The position numbers and the translations under genes are program-made. A stretch of DNA of 64,000 nt from assembly GCF_009498525.1 (NCBI RefSeq), contig NZ_QSNT01000011.1:1-64000 (forward strand), in the 5' to 3' direction. This DNA is from Rhizobium sp. ICMP 5592 (GTDB lineage: Bacteria > Pseudomonadota > Alphaproteobacteria > Rhizobiales > Rhizobiaceae). The notes under the pieces are model-generated. The model was not told the origin of the DNA. It did not search any database and was given only the letters and a program-made list of their open reading frames with translations. The number at the start of each line of letters is the position of its first letter. The first letter of the stretch is position 1. Shown piece by piece: positions 26,643 through 35,255 of the stretch.

Positions 26643-27230
26643 CTAGTTCGTCGCGGCAGGCGCCGGCGCTGCGTTCGGATCCGGCAACGGCACCGGCGTA
26701 TCGGCCAGCGTGCGCAGATAGGCGATGAGGTCGGCACGATCCTTTTCCTTCGGCAGGCCGGCAAAGCCCATCGCCGTTCCGGAAATGAACTTTTTCGGTG
26801 CGGCTACGAAGTGATAGATGTGATCGTAGGTCCATTTTTCCGTACCGCCCTTGGAAAAATCCTTGATGGCGGCAGAATAGGCAAAGCCTTCATGTTCGGC
26901 GACCGGACGGTCGACGATGCCCCAGAGATCGGGGCCAACCTTGTTTGGCCCTCCCTTCTCCCCGGAATGACAGGCCTGACACTTCTTGAAGATCGTTTCG
27001 CCGGCCTTGGCGTCTGCCGTCTGCAGCAATTGCGCGATCGGCGTTTCCTTTGCCTCGGCAGCCTTGCCGCCCGCATCCCCGGCCGGTGCTTCGGCGGCGA
27101 CAATTTCGAAACCGGGCTTTTCCGGCGTCTCTGAATGGAAAATAAATCCTGACGCGAGCGACACGGACTTCAGCACGAAAAGTGTTGCCAGAAGTGCCCC
27201 GACACCCATGTTCACGTAGGATGAATTCAT
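26643..27230 (-). CDS. cycM: Membrane-anchored cytochrome c (CycM/c552 type)
   Basis: Electron carrier to terminal oxidases, 195 residues. An uncleaved N-terminal helix (about 8-28) anchors it in the inner membrane, followed by an Ala/Glu-rich linker. The haem site is CQACH and the distal axial Met is in GTAMGFAGLP. The overall pattern fits the class I CycM family of rhizobia. A Pro/Ala-rich tail ends the protein. It is convergent with the patatin gene and divergent from kdsB. Confidence 0.9.
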   Translation of the reverse strand: MNSSYVNMGVGALLATLFVLKSVSLASGFIFHSETPEKPGFEIVAAEAPAGDAGGKAAEAKETPIAQLLQTADAKAGETIFKKCQACHSGEKGGPNKVGPDLWGIVDRPVAEHEGFAYSAAIKDFSKGGTEKWTYDHIYHFVAAPKKFISGTAMGFAGLPKEKDRADLIAYLRTLADTPVPLPDPNAAPAPAATN

Positions 27231-27381
27231 CTGCTATGCTCCCCTCGCCTCCGGCAGTGACTGCCGGCCCATCTTGAATTCGCGCGAAACCTATGTCTTT
27301 TGGCTGTTTCTTGCAACTCTGTAAACGGTCTCCACCATGAGACGTTTTGACACTTTTACGGCGAGAATAGAAGGCCCAACG

Positions 27382-28137
27382 ATGACAGATTCCAACTTAG
27401 ACAAGGCGCTGGTGCTCATTCCTGCCCGGATGGCCTCCACGCGCCTGCCGGGCAAACCGCTCGCCGATATTTGCGGCCTGCCCATGATCGTACAGGTTGC
27501 CAAGCGCGCGCGCGAGGCGGCGATCGGTCGCATCGTCGTCGCCGTCGATCACGACGATACCTATGCCGCCGTCGCCAATGCCGGTTTCGAAGTGGTGATG
27601 ACGCGCCAAGATCATCAATCCGGCTCGGATCGCATTCATGAAGCGCTGAAGGCCGTCGATCCCGATGGCCGCGCCGAGTTCATCGTCAATGTCCAGGGCG
27701 ATCTACCGACCATCGACCCCAAGACCATTCATGCGGCCCTGCGTCCGCTCGACAACCCCGCCGTCGACATCGGAACGCTGACCGTCGAGATCAAGGACGA
27801 GGAAGAAAAGACCCTCCCGAGCGTCGTCAAGGTCGTCGGCTCGGCTCTTTCCGAAAGCCGGCTGCGCGCGCTCTACTTTACCCGCGCCACCGCCCCTTAC
27901 GGCAAGGGGCCGCTCTATCATCACATCGGCCTCTATACCTATCGCCGCGCCGCGCTGGAAAAATTCGTCAGCCTCGGCCCTTCGCCGCTGGAAAAGCGCG
28001 AATCGCTGGAGCAATTGCGGGCTCTGGAAGCCGGCATGCGTATCGATGTCGAGATCGTTGACACGATCCCGCTCGGTGTCGATACTCCCGCCGACCTCGA
28101 AAAGGCCCGACGCATCCTTTCCGGCGCCTCTCGCTGA
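27382..28137 (+). CDS. kdsB: 3-deoxy-manno-octulosonate cytidylyltransferase
   Basis: Activates Kdo to CMP-Kdo with CTP, the step needed for Kdo addition to lipid A, so it marks an LPS-producing Gram-negative. The 251-residue protein starts with the nucleotidyltransferase motif LVLIPARMASTRLPGKPLAD, followed by TRQDHQSGSDRIHEA, VNVQGDLPTID and GPLYHHIGLYTYRRAAL, all typical of KdsB. The ATG at 27382 fits homologs better than the one at 27337. pheA follows 28 bases downstream, so the two probably form an operon. Confidence 0.95.
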   Translation: MTDSNLDKALVLIPARMASTRLPGKPLADICGLPMIVQVAKRAREAAIGRIVVAVDHDDTYAAVANAGFEVVMTRQDHQSGSDRIHEALKAVDPDGRAEFIVNVQGDLPTIDPKTIHAALRPLDNPAVDIGTLTVEIKDEEEKTLPSVVKVVGSALSESRLRALYFTRATAPYGKGPLYHHIGLYTYRRAALEKFVSLGPSPLEKRESLEQLRALEAGMRIDVEIVDTIPLGVDTPADLEKARRILSGASR

Positions 28138-28165
28138 CGGAACCTCTCCCCCAAAAGGCAGTCCC

Positions 28166-29020
28166 ATGACCACCAAGACCAACAAGATCTCCTTCCAGGG
28201 CGACTATGGCGCCAATTCCGACATGGCCTGCCGCGACATGTTCCCGACGATGGAGCCGTTGCCGTGCCAGACCTTCGAAGACGCCTTCGCCGCCGTCGAT
28301 AATGGCGAGGCCGATCTCGGCATGATCCCGATCGAGAACACGATCGCCGGCCGCGTTGCCGACATCCACCACATGCTGCCCGAATCGCACCTCCATATCG
28401 TCGGCGAATATTTCATGCCGATCCGCTTCCAGCTGATGGTGCTGCCGGGCGTCAAGAAGGAAGAGATCCGCACGGTCCACAGCCACATCCACGCGCTCGG
28501 CCAGTGCCGCAAGATCGTGCGCGCCAACGGCTGGAAGCCGGTCATCGCCGGCGATACCGCGGGCGCCGCCAAGCTGGTGCAGGAAACCGGCGACCGCACG
28601 ATGGCGGCCCTTGCGCCGCGGCTGGCGGCCGACCTCTACAAGCTCGATATCGTCGCGGAAAATGTCGAGGATACCGAGGACAACGTGACGCGCTTCGTCA
28701 TATTGTCGCGCGACGAGAACTGGGCGCAGCGCAGTACGCCAGACGAAAAGATCGTCACCACCTTCGTCTTCAACGTCCGCAACATTCCGGCAGCACTCTA
28801 CAAGGCGCTGGGCGGCTTCGCCACCAACGGCATCAACATGACGAAGCTGGAAAGCTATCAGCTCGGCGGCCGTTTTGTAGCGACGCAGTTCTACGCCGAC
28901 ATCGAGGGCCATCCGACCGACGCGAACGTGCATCGGGCGCTGGAGGAATTGCGATTCTTCTCGGAAAAGGTCCGCATTCTGGGCGTCTATAAGGGGCACC
29001 CGATGCGAGGGCAGCTTTGA
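28166..29020 (+). CDS. pheA: Prephenate dehydratase
   Basis: Converts prephenate to phenylpyruvate in phenylalanine synthesis. The 284-residue protein is the stand-alone type without chorismate mutase. The catalytic domain (about 1-185) has the motif ENVEDTEDNVTRFVIL, in which the Thr-Arg-Phe is the hallmark. The C-terminal ACT domain (about 198-275) has GINMTKLESYQLGGRFVATQFYAD, the Phe-feedback region. The ATG at 28166 follows AAAAGG. It appears to be in an operon with kdsB; intergenic repeat elements follow. Confidence 0.93.
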   Translation: MTTKTNKISFQGDYGANSDMACRDMFPTMEPLPCQTFEDAFAAVDNGEADLGMIPIENTIAGRVADIHHMLPESHLHIVGEYFMPIRFQLMVLPGVKKEEIRTVHSHIHALGQCRKIVRANGWKPVIAGDTAGAAKLVQETGDRTMAALAPRLAADLYKLDIVAENVEDTEDNVTRFVILSRDENWAQRSTPDEKIVTTFVFNVRNIPAALYKALGGFATNGINMTKLESYQLGGRFVATQFYADIEGHPTDANVHRALEELRFFSEKVRILGVYKGHPMRGQL

Positions 29021-29044
29021 GGGTTAACTAAAAGTTGGGGCCGA

Positions 29045-29093
29045 CCTCGTCCTTCGAGGCTTCGCTCTTCGAGCTCCGCACCTCAGGATGAGG
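29045..29093. repeat. Rhizobial intergenic palindromic repeat, copy 2
   Basis: Begins CCTCGTCCTTCGAGGC and ends ACCTCAGGATGAGG. It is the same family as the element at 16404-16454 and is inverted relative to the copy at 29169-29219. Confidence 0.65.
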
Positions 29094-29127
29094 TGGAGTG
29101 CGTCCCCCGGTAAAGTATGAAAAATGA

Positions 29128-29155
29128 CCCGCGACAGGAAAAGCCATGTCGCGGG
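29128..29155. other. Perfect 9-bp hairpin between two repeat copies
   Basis: CCCGCGACA / TGTCGCGGG with a 10-base loop, midway between the two oppositely oriented repeats. There is no T-run; it may help end the pheA or VOC message. Confidence 0.6.
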
Positions 29156-29168
29156 CACAGAGATTAGT

Positions 29169-29219
29169 CCTCATGGTGAGGTGCGAAAGCCCGGAGGGCT
29201 GTAGCCTCGAACCACGAGG
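29169..29219. repeat. Rhizobial intergenic palindromic repeat, copy 3
   Basis: Begins CCTCATGGTGAGG and ends CCTCGAACCACGAGG; its reverse complement aligns with copy 2 (29045-29093) with changes that keep the pairing. Confidence 0.65.
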
Positions 29220-29239
29220 GCGGGTGACAGCCTCGCAGC

Positions 29240-29608
29240 TCACTTATCCGGCTCGCAAACCCTCAAGCGATGACCATCCGGGTCCAATACGACGAAGGTT
29301 GGGCCGAAATCCAGCGTTGTCAGCTCCTGTGCGACCGGCAGGCCGCGGGCCTTCCAGTCCTTGTAATGTTCCGCGACCGCCCCTTCGCCCTCAACCATGA
29401 AGGCGAGTTCGCCGCGGCTGCCGATGGCGGACGGCTGCGGTTCGACGCTGCTGCGGCGCCAGAGGCCGAGAGTGAAGCCATTGTCGAGCGGAAAGGCCGC
29501 GAAATTCGGCGCGGCGACGGCCGGTTCGCGGCCGAGCAGGTCGCGATAGAAGGGTATGCTTTCGGCCGGGTCCTTGACGTAGAAGATGATGAGGTTCGGG
29601 CTGGTCAT
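29240..29608 (-). CDS. VOC-family (glyoxalase/dioxygenase fold) protein
   Basis: Protein of 122 residues with the two beta-alpha-beta-beta-beta halves of the VOC fold: FYVKDPAESIPFYRDLLGREP at the start and VVLDPDGHRLRVCEP at the end. These match glyoxalase/bleomycin-resistance-type proteins, but the metal-binding residues are not clear enough to assign an activity. The downstream side is filled by palindromic repeats. A small gene and a WYL regulator lie upstream on the same strand, and they could form a transcription unit. Confidence 0.8.
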   Translation of the reverse strand: MTSPNLIIFYVKDPAESIPFYRDLLGREPAVAAPNFAAFPLDNGFTLGLWRRSSVEPQPSAIGSRGELAFMVEGEGAVAEHYKDWKARGLPVAQELTTLDFGPTFVVLDPDGHRLRVCEPDK

Positions 29609-29730
29609 TGGGATATTCCTTCTAGTGTTAGGGGATATGACAGCAACATCCGCCCCGGCCAGCAGGTCACGACGGACCTTGCCGGAGCAGATGTTTGTCG
29701 ATGGGCAGTTGGGAGGCGTCTCAGAAACGC

Positions 29731-29952
29731 CTATCGCAGGCGGACGTCCTCGCGATACGGCGCGCAGCCGTCTAGAAAACCGAGATCGCGTTTCATAACA
29801 TCTGGCGCTTCGTCGAGATCGAGGCGAGAACGGTGCCGCGCGAAACAGTGAAGTGCGGCCTGTGCTAGACGTTGCGGCCAGGCTTGCGCCAAAGACGCCT
29901 CAACGGCAGAGCGATGCTTGTCCTGTTTGACTATGAAAGCGGAGCTTTCCAT
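29731..29952 (-). CDS. Small DUF1127-like protein (73 aa)
   Basis: Short basic protein. The C-terminal half LDEAPDVMKRDLGFLDG resembles the core of DUF1127 proteins (L..LD...L.DIGL), which in alphaproteobacteria affect RNA turnover and phosphate or carbon balance. The match is partial, so the family is tentative. The start is well supported: GGAAGGAGG lies seven bases before the ATG on the minus strand. It lies between the VOC gene and the WYL regulator, 84 bases after the regulator stop. Confidence 0.6.
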   Translation of the reverse strand: MESSAFIVKQDKHRSAVEASLAQAWPQRLAQAALHCFARHRSRLDLDEAPDVMKRDLGFLDGCAPYREDVRLR

Positions 29953-30036
29953 GATCGGTCCTCCTTCCTCTGTGGTATGGGACCGATAATAACCGCCTAT
30001 GCTGACAGTTTCTGGCAGCAGTCTGCTGCTCAGCGA

Positions 30037-30723
30037 TCAATCATGAGCAATGCCCTGTTGCTTGTGCCATTCCTTCGCCAGAACGACGCGGCGTCGCGGG
30101 TAGCGGGTCTCCAGCACCGCGAAGTCGACGATGCGATCGGCACGGAAATGACGAAAATCCTGACGCAGTTCGCACCAGCCCATCACCATCCGCACCTCGT
30201 CGAAATAGCCGAGCGCAAAGGGCCAGATGCGCCGGGTCGAAATGGCTCCGTTCACATCGCCATAGGTCAATTGCACGATGCGTTCGGAGCGGATCGCCTT
30301 GCGCATGAGGGAGAGGTCGGCCTTGTCCTCCAGCGCGCGACGGGTGGCGACGACCAGCGTCGCCTGCTCGACAGTCTCGCGCATGTCGTCGGGCAGGACG
30401 GCGGCTATCTTGGCAAGCGCATCCGCGCCGGCGGCGGCCAGGCGCTCGTCGGCGGCGCGCGCCACCCAGCGGGAGCCCAGTACCAGGGCTTCGATCTCGT
30501 CCTGGGAGAACATCATCGGCGGCAGCATGAAGCCGGGTTTCAGCACATAGCCAATGCCCGCTTCGCCCTCGATCATCGCACCCTGCGACTGGAGACTGGC
30601 AATATCGCGATAGAGCGTGCGCAGACTGACGCCGGTTTCACCCGCCAGAACCGCGCCACTGACCGGATGGCGATAGCGCCGGAGCGTCTGCAACAGGGTC
30701 AGCAAGCGTTCCGAGCGCGCCAT
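30037..30723 (-). CDS. YafY-type HTH/WYL transcriptional regulator
   Basis: Regulator of 228 residues with an N-terminal HTH_11 winged helix (about 1-60; VSGAVLAGETGVSLRTLYRDIASL) and a C-terminal WYL-type ligand domain (about 135-215; VQLTYGDVNGAISTRRIWPFALGYF). Members of this family sense small molecules or nucleotides and often control neighbouring genes; the VOC protein and the DUF1127-like protein downstream are candidates. It starts 13 bases after the nudC stop, all on the minus strand, so it could also read through from nudC. Confidence 0.85.
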   Translation of the reverse strand: MARSERLLTLLQTLRRYRHPVSGAVLAGETGVSLRTLYRDIASLQSQGAMIEGEAGIGYVLKPGFMLPPMMFSQDEIEALVLGSRWVARAADERLAAAGADALAKIAAVLPDDMRETVEQATLVVATRRALEDKADLSLMRKAIRSERIVQLTYGDVNGAISTRRIWPFALGYFDEVRMVMGWCELRQDFRHFRADRIVDFAVLETRYPRRRVVLAKEWHKQQGIAHD

Positions 30724-30736
30724 GGCGAACGAGGAC

Positions 30737-31696
30737 CTATCGTTTCCATTCCACCCAGTCGCGCATCAGGCGATGGGCGATGGCGCCCTTGGGTGGGGAG
30801 GTGTTGCCGGAAGCCGAAACGCGATCGAGCATTTCGAGCGTTTCTTCCGGTGTGAACCAGCGGCAGTCGTCGAGCTCGGTGGCATCGATATGGATCTCCG
30901 TCGATTTCGCCTCGGCATAGCAGCCGATCATCAGGGAATGCGGCATTGGCCAGGGCTGCGAGGCATGGTAGCGCACGCGGCCGATCTGGATTCCAGACTC
31001 TTCATGCGTCTCGCGGCGCACGGCATTCTCGATGGTTTCGCCCGGCTCGACGAAACCGGCGAGACAGGAATACATGCCCGGTGCGAAATGGTGGCTGCGG
31101 CCGAGCAGGCAGAGATTTTTCTCCTCGTCGACCGTCAGCATGATGACGACAGGATCAGTGCGCGGGAAAATCATGTGCTCGCAGGCGGTGCAGACCCGCT
31201 TGTAGCCGCCGATGCGGCTCTCCATCACGGAGCCGCAGCGGCCGCAGAAGCGGTTGTCGCTGTTCCAGCGGATGAGGCTCATGCCCTGCGCCGCCTCGCC
31301 GAGAATTTCGCCTTCAAGCAGGAAATCGCGCCAGAGCGAACGCATGTCGGCGGGCTTGTAGTGGCTGGCAAGCTCGTCGGCATTGATCCGCACAGGCACG
31401 GCCAGCCGCGGCTCGCCGGTCTTGCGGTAGCCGAGCAGCACGGCCGCTTCCCAGTCCGGATCAAGCTCCTGCAATTCGTAGCGCGCGAACAGCGGATCGA
31501 GCACCTGCCCGTCATGCTTCAGAACCAGCCTGTCCCTGGCAAAAGCCAGGATATGCGTGCCTTCCTTCGAAAGCGCGCGCTGGATCGTTTCCTCGTCACG
31601 ATGCTCGGCATCCCGGTTAAGCTGGTTTTCCGCAAAGGCCGTGAGGCTGCTGGCTTCCGGGTGAGGCGCATCCGAAGAGAAGATGGAGTGGTTCAT
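30737..31696 (-). CDS. nudC: NADH pyrophosphatase NudC
   Basis: Nudix hydrolase of 319 residues that splits NADH to NMNH and AMP, and in E. coli also decaps NAD-capped RNA. Zinc ribbon: CGRCG and CTACE (about 153-172). The Nudix box GFVEPGETIENAVRRETHEESGI and the NudC-specific SQPWPMPHSLM follow in order. An N-terminal domain of ~130 residues is present, as in typical NudC. The ATG at 31696 is the start because it overlaps the HIT gene stop (ATGA), so HIT-nudC is a translationally coupled pair. Confidence 0.92.
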   Translation of the reverse strand: MNHSIFSSDAPHPEASSLTAFAENQLNRDAEHRDEETIQRALSKEGTHILAFARDRLVLKHDGQVLDPLFARYELQELDPDWEAAVLLGYRKTGEPRLAVPVRINADELASHYKPADMRSLWRDFLLEGEILGEAAQGMSLIRWNSDNRFCGRCGSVMESRIGGYKRVCTACEHMIFPRTDPVVIMLTVDEEKNLCLLGRSHHFAPGMYSCLAGFVEPGETIENAVRRETHEESGIQIGRVRYHASQPWPMPHSLMIGCYAEAKSTEIHIDATELDDCRWFTPEETLEMLDRVSASGNTSPPKGAIAHRLMRDWVEWKR

Positions 31697-32103
31697 TGTG
31701 AAAGCGTGTCCCGCAACTTGGCTATGAAGCTGTTCATGTCTTCGTCCGTATAGGGTTCCGCCTTGCCGTGGCCCCAGATCGGACCGGGCCAGTTCGCGTC
31801 CCCTTCGAACCGTGCAATCACATGAACATGAAGCTGTCGGACGATATTTCCAAGAGCCCCGACGTTGATTTTTGTCGCGCCCGTCACCGTCTTCAGGGCA
31901 GCGGCCACCTTGTTGGTCTCGAAGGTCAGGAGGATCTGGTCCAGCGGGGTCAGCTCGAATATTTCCGATATGCCGGGCCGGCGGGGCACCAGCACCAGCC
32001 ACGGCCAGCGGCTGTCCTTCGACAGGCGCACGTCGCAAAGGCCGGTGATCGTCACGGAAACGCTGTCATTCGCCAGACGATCGTCGAGCGTAAATTCCTT
32101 CAA
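31693..32103 (-). CDS. HIT-family protein
   Basis: Nucleotide-binding protein of 136 residues. The histidine-triad region reads QLHVHVIAR, with the last position of the His triad replaced by Ile, as in several bacterial HIT proteins of this subgroup. Activity (nucleotide hydrolysis or transfer) is unproven. The start is an unusual TTG at 32103, chosen because GGAGG lies eight bases before it on the minus strand and no ATG is available. It is the first gene of the HIT-nudC pair. Upstream on the other strand lies the SRP RNA gene. Confidence 0.85.
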   Translation of the reverse strand: MKEFTLDDRLANDSVSVTITGLCDVRLSKDSRWPWLVLVPRRPGISEIFELTPLDQILLTFETNKVAAALKTVTGATKINVGALGNIVRQLHVHVIARFEGDANWPGPIWGHGKAEPYTDEDMNSFIAKLRDTLSQ

Positions 32104-32189
32104 TGGGTGATCCTCCAGTGTTTTTTCAAATGTTTAGCAGTTTTTTTTGACCTTGGCTTGCTTTTGATGACGATATTGCCGATATGTGC

Positions 32190-32292
32190 CTCCGGGAGGT
32201 TGGTGGTGGACGAGCCACTCGCCAACCGGGTCAGGTCCGGAAGGAAGCAGCCCCAACGAGCCCGGCACGGGTCATCGTGCCAGCCTCCCACC
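32190..32292 (+). ncRNA. ffs: Signal recognition particle RNA (4.5S)
   Basis: Contains the universal SRP signature GGTCAGGTCCGGAAGGAAGC at about 32231-32250, with outer complementary arms GGGAGG (32194) and CCTCCC (32284) and a T-run after the 3' end. Small bacterial type. It partners Ffh in membrane-protein targeting. The boundaries are approximate. Confidence 0.93.
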
Positions 32293-32338
32293 CTTTTTGA
32301 AAGCAAGGCCCGGCTTTCTGCGGGCAATAAGCAGGGCC

Positions 32339-34219
32339 ATGAGCGACACCGAGCGACAAGCAAAAGATGCCGCTTCGACCGGCACCGGTTACCGGGTTCT
32401 AGCCCGCAAATATCGTCCCAAGGATTTCACAGACCTGATGGTCGGCCAGGAGCCGATGGTTCGCACGCTGACCAATGCGTTCGAAACCGGTCGTATTGCC
32501 CAGGCCTATATGCTGACCGGCGTGCGCGGTGTCGGCAAGACGACGACGGCCCGCATCCTGGCGCGCGCGCTCAACTACAAGACCCACGACATCGACCGCC
32601 CGACCATCGACCTGCGCGAGCCTGGCGAGCATTGCCAGGCGATCATGGAAGGCCGGCATGTCGACGTCATCGAGATGGACGCCGCCTCGCATACCGGCAT
32701 CGACGATATCCGCGAGATCATCGAGCAGGTGCGCTACCGCCCGGTTTCGGCGCGCTACAAGGTCTATATCATCGACGAAGTGCACATGCTGTCGACGGCC
32801 GCCTTCAACGGATTGTTGAAGACGCTGGAAGAGCCGCCGGAGCATGTGAAATTCATCTTCGCCACCACCGAAATCCGCAAGGTGCCGATCACGGTCTTGT
32901 CGCGCTGCCAGCGCTTTGATCTGCGCCGCATCAGCGCGTCGGATCTTGTCGGCCTGTTCACCACCATTTCTGCCAAGGAAGGCATCGAGGCGGAGCCGGA
33001 AGCGCTCGCCATGATCGCCCGCGCCGCCGAAGGCTCGGCCCGAGACGGCCTGTCGCTGCTCGACCAGGCAATTGCGCATGGCAGCGGCGTGGTCGTGGCC
33101 GACGCCGTCCGCTCGATGCTGGGTCTTGCCGACCGCGCCCGCATCGTCGATCTCTTCCATCACATCATCAAGGGCGATGTCGCCGCCGCGCTCGCGGAAT
33201 TCAACAGCCAGTACGAGGCCGGCGCCAATCCCGTCGTCGTACTGACCGACCTTGCCGATTTCACCCATCTCGTCACCCGCCTGAAATACGTGCCTGACGC
33301 CGCCAACGACCCTTCGCTGAGCGAAGTCGAGCGTAACAAGGCGGCGGAATTTGCGCAGGGCGTGGCGGTCACCACACTGTCGCGCATCTGGCAGATGCTG
33401 TTGAAGGGCATACCGGAGACAGAAAGTGCAGCGCGCACGGCGGGTGCCGCCGAAATGGTGCTGATCCGATTGGCGCATGCCGCCCACCTGCCGGCGCCGG
33501 AAGATGCGGCGCGGCGGCTTGCCGAATTCTCCGACGGCAATGGCAATGGCGGCGCACGCCCCTCGCCCGCTTTGCCCAACGGCAATGGCGGCGGAACACA
33601 GGTTTCCTATCAGGGCAATGTCATGGCACGCGCCGTCGAGACGAGCCAGCCGCGACCGACGCCACAGGCGCCGGTCACCATGCTGCGCTCGGTTCCGAAC
33701 ACGCAGCCGGATTCCTCTCCCGTCGGCCGCATCGAACAAAAGCCGGCGGAAGCGCCGAAGCCCTTGGTTGCCATCAACTCGATGACCGACATCGCGGAAT
33801 TGGCCGGCCAGAAGCGCGATCCGAAACTGAAGGCGATGGTGCGCAGCTTCGTGCGTCCGGTGCGACTGGAACCCGGCCGGCTCGACGTCAGCCTGACGCC
33901 GGGGGCTCCGGGCACACTCTTGAATGAGCTTGCCGTCAAGCTGAAGGAATGGACCGGCATCCACTGGATCGTCAGCCTCAGCCGCGACGAAGGCGAGCCG
34001 ACGGTGGTGGAAGCCGAGGCGAATGCGCAGCGGCAGCGGGTCGCCGATGCACGGCAGGATCCCGACGTCGCGGCGATCCTGGCGCAATTTCCGGGCGCCA
34101 AGATCATCGACGTGCGCGTGCGTGCGCCGGATGTGGAGGAAGAGGAACAGGTCGCCGCTCCGGCAACCGCCGAATCCGACGAAGGCGATATCCTGCCGGG
34201 CGATGACATCGAATTCTAA
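32339..34219 (+). CDS. dnaX: DNA polymerase III subunit gamma/tau
   Basis: Clamp-loader ATPase of 626 residues. Walker A is GVRGVGKT at 61-68, followed by DVIEMDAASHTGIDDIREI, the sensor region and the DEVHMLS box; a Gly/Asn-rich linker and a C-terminal tau domain follow. The zinc module that normally carries four cysteines before the DAAS box has only one (Cys99 in GEHCQAI). No frameshift signal for gamma was seen. The ATG at 32339 fits homologs; the frame is open upstream through the SRP RNA, which is irrelevant. ybaB follows in the same direction. Confidence 0.95.
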   Translation: MSDTERQAKDAASTGTGYRVLARKYRPKDFTDLMVGQEPMVRTLTNAFETGRIAQAYMLTGVRGVGKTTTARILARALNYKTHDIDRPTIDLREPGEHCQAIMEGRHVDVIEMDAASHTGIDDIREIIEQVRYRPVSARYKVYIIDEVHMLSTAAFNGLLKTLEEPPEHVKFIFATTEIRKVPITVLSRCQRFDLRRISASDLVGLFTTISAKEGIEAEPEALAMIARAAEGSARDGLSLLDQAIAHGSGVVVADAVRSMLGLADRARIVDLFHHIIKGDVAAALAEFNSQYEAGANPVVVLTDLADFTHLVTRLKYVPDAANDPSLSEVERNKAAEFAQGVAVTTLSRIWQMLLKGIPETESAARTAGAAEMVLIRLAHAAHLPAPEDAARRLAEFSDGNGNGGARPSPALPNGNGGGTQVSYQGNVMARAVETSQPRPTPQAPVTMLRSVPNTQPDSSPVGRIEQKPAEAPKPLVAINSMTDIAELAGQKRDPKLKAMVRSFVRPVRLEPGRLDVSLTPGAPGTLLNELAVKLKEWTGIHWIVSLSRDEGEPTVVEAEANAQRQRVADARQDPDVAAILAQFPGAKIIDVRVRAPDVEEEEQVAAPATAESDEGDILPGDDIEF

Positions 34220-34325
34220 GGGTGCAATACCGAACCGAAGAGCCACGCCGCAAAATCTGCTGGGTGGCATTCGAAACATATTGTACTAAATCGTAATGAA
34301 TGACGCGGAAGAAGGACGAGCAACG

Positions 34326-34649
34326 ATGCGCGACATCATGGGCATGATGGGCAAAGTGAAGGAAATGCAGGCCAAGATGGAGAAGATGCAGGCGGAGATC
34401 GCCGACATCCGCGTCGAAGGCAACGCAGGCGGCGGCCTCGTCATCGTCACCGTCAACGGCAAGGGCCTGATGCTGGGCATCAAGATCGATCCCTCGCTCT
34501 TCAAGGAAGACGATGTCGAAATCCTCGAGGACCTGATCGTCGCCGCAAACAAGGACGCCCAGGACAAGGCAGAAGCGATCACCGCCGAAAAGACTCGCGA
34601 ACTGACCGCCGGCCTGCCGATCCCGCCCGGCTTCAAGATGCCTTTCTGA
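34326..34649 (+). CDS. ybaB: YbaB/EbfC nucleoid-associated protein
   Basis: Small DNA-binding protein of 107 residues, the normal size. The N-terminal helix is MRDIMGMMGKVKEMQAKMEK, then the YbaB beta core (GGGLVIVTVNGKGLMLGIKID) and PIPPGFKMPF at the end. The ATG at 34326 has AAGGACGAG upstream; an in-frame ATG at 34296 would add ten residues not in the family. It stands between dnaX and recR as in most bacteria, here with two unrelated genes inserted before recR. Confidence 0.93.
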   Translation: MRDIMGMMGKVKEMQAKMEKMQAEIADIRVEGNAGGGLVIVTVNGKGLMLGIKIDPSLFKEDDVEILEDLIVAANKDAQDKAEAITAEKTRELTAGLPIPPGFKMPF

Positions 34650-34669
34650 TAGGCCACTCCTGAAAAGAT

Positions 34670-35143
34670 TTAGCGCACCGTCCTGCGGATCAGTTCGCGG
34701 CCAATCGGTTTCGCCGGCTCGTTTCGCAGCACCAGCGATGTCGTCACGGCGCCATGTCGGGCGATGGAATCGACGATGGTTTCAAGGTCGGCCGGCGACG
34801 GCACCAGCACCTTGAGTAGAAAACAATCCTCACCGGTTAGCCGCAGGACCTCGATGATCTCCGGCATTTCCGAGAACTGCTTCAGGTAGGGGCGGATATG
34901 CTCATGCGTCGTCCGCAGCCGGATGACGGCCATCATGCCGAGACCGACGGCGGCGGGATCGACGATGGCACGATAGCCGGCGATGATGCCGCGCTCCTCC
35001 AACCGCTTCAGGCGCTCGGACGCGGCCGGCTGCGACAAGCCGACGCGGCGGCCGAGTTCCGAGACGGAAATCCGACCATCCGCTTGCAGGATTTCGATCA
35101 TCGACAGGTCGGTCGGATCCAGATCTCTCTCGAAGCTTTCCAT
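34670..35143 (-). CDS. Lrp/AsnC-family transcriptional regulator
   Basis: Regulator of 157 residues with an N-terminal HTH (about 10-58; GRISVSELGRRVGLSQPAASERLKRLEERGII) and a C-terminal RAM/ACT-like sensor domain (about 70-145) ending near ETIVDSIARHGAVTTSLVLR. Lrp-type regulators respond to amino acids and often control an adjacent divergent gene; here that is the small hydrolase starting at 35256, so regulation of that gene is a reasonable inference. The ATG at 35143 is the only sensible start. Confidence 0.9.
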   Translation of the reverse strand: MESFERDLDPTDLSMIEILQADGRISVSELGRRVGLSQPAASERLKRLEERGIIAGYRAIVDPAAVGLGMMAVIRLRTTHEHIRPYLKQFSEMPEIIEVLRLTGEDCFLLKVLVPSPADLETIVDSIARHGAVTTSLVLRNEPAKPIGRELIRRTVR

Positions 35144-35255
35144 GTCTGAACCTTCAATTCATCGGCGGACATAAATTTTATCCGATGGATTGCAATGTCA
35201 ATGGCGGGAGTGACATGCCAATCTTGGCCCGTCATCAGACAGCGAGAGGAAAGAT

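Noticed and set aside
32186..32338. Reading frame of dnaX extended upstream through the SRP RNA
   Set aside because: The open frame upstream of 32339 covers the structured SRP RNA; the family start is the ATG at 32339.
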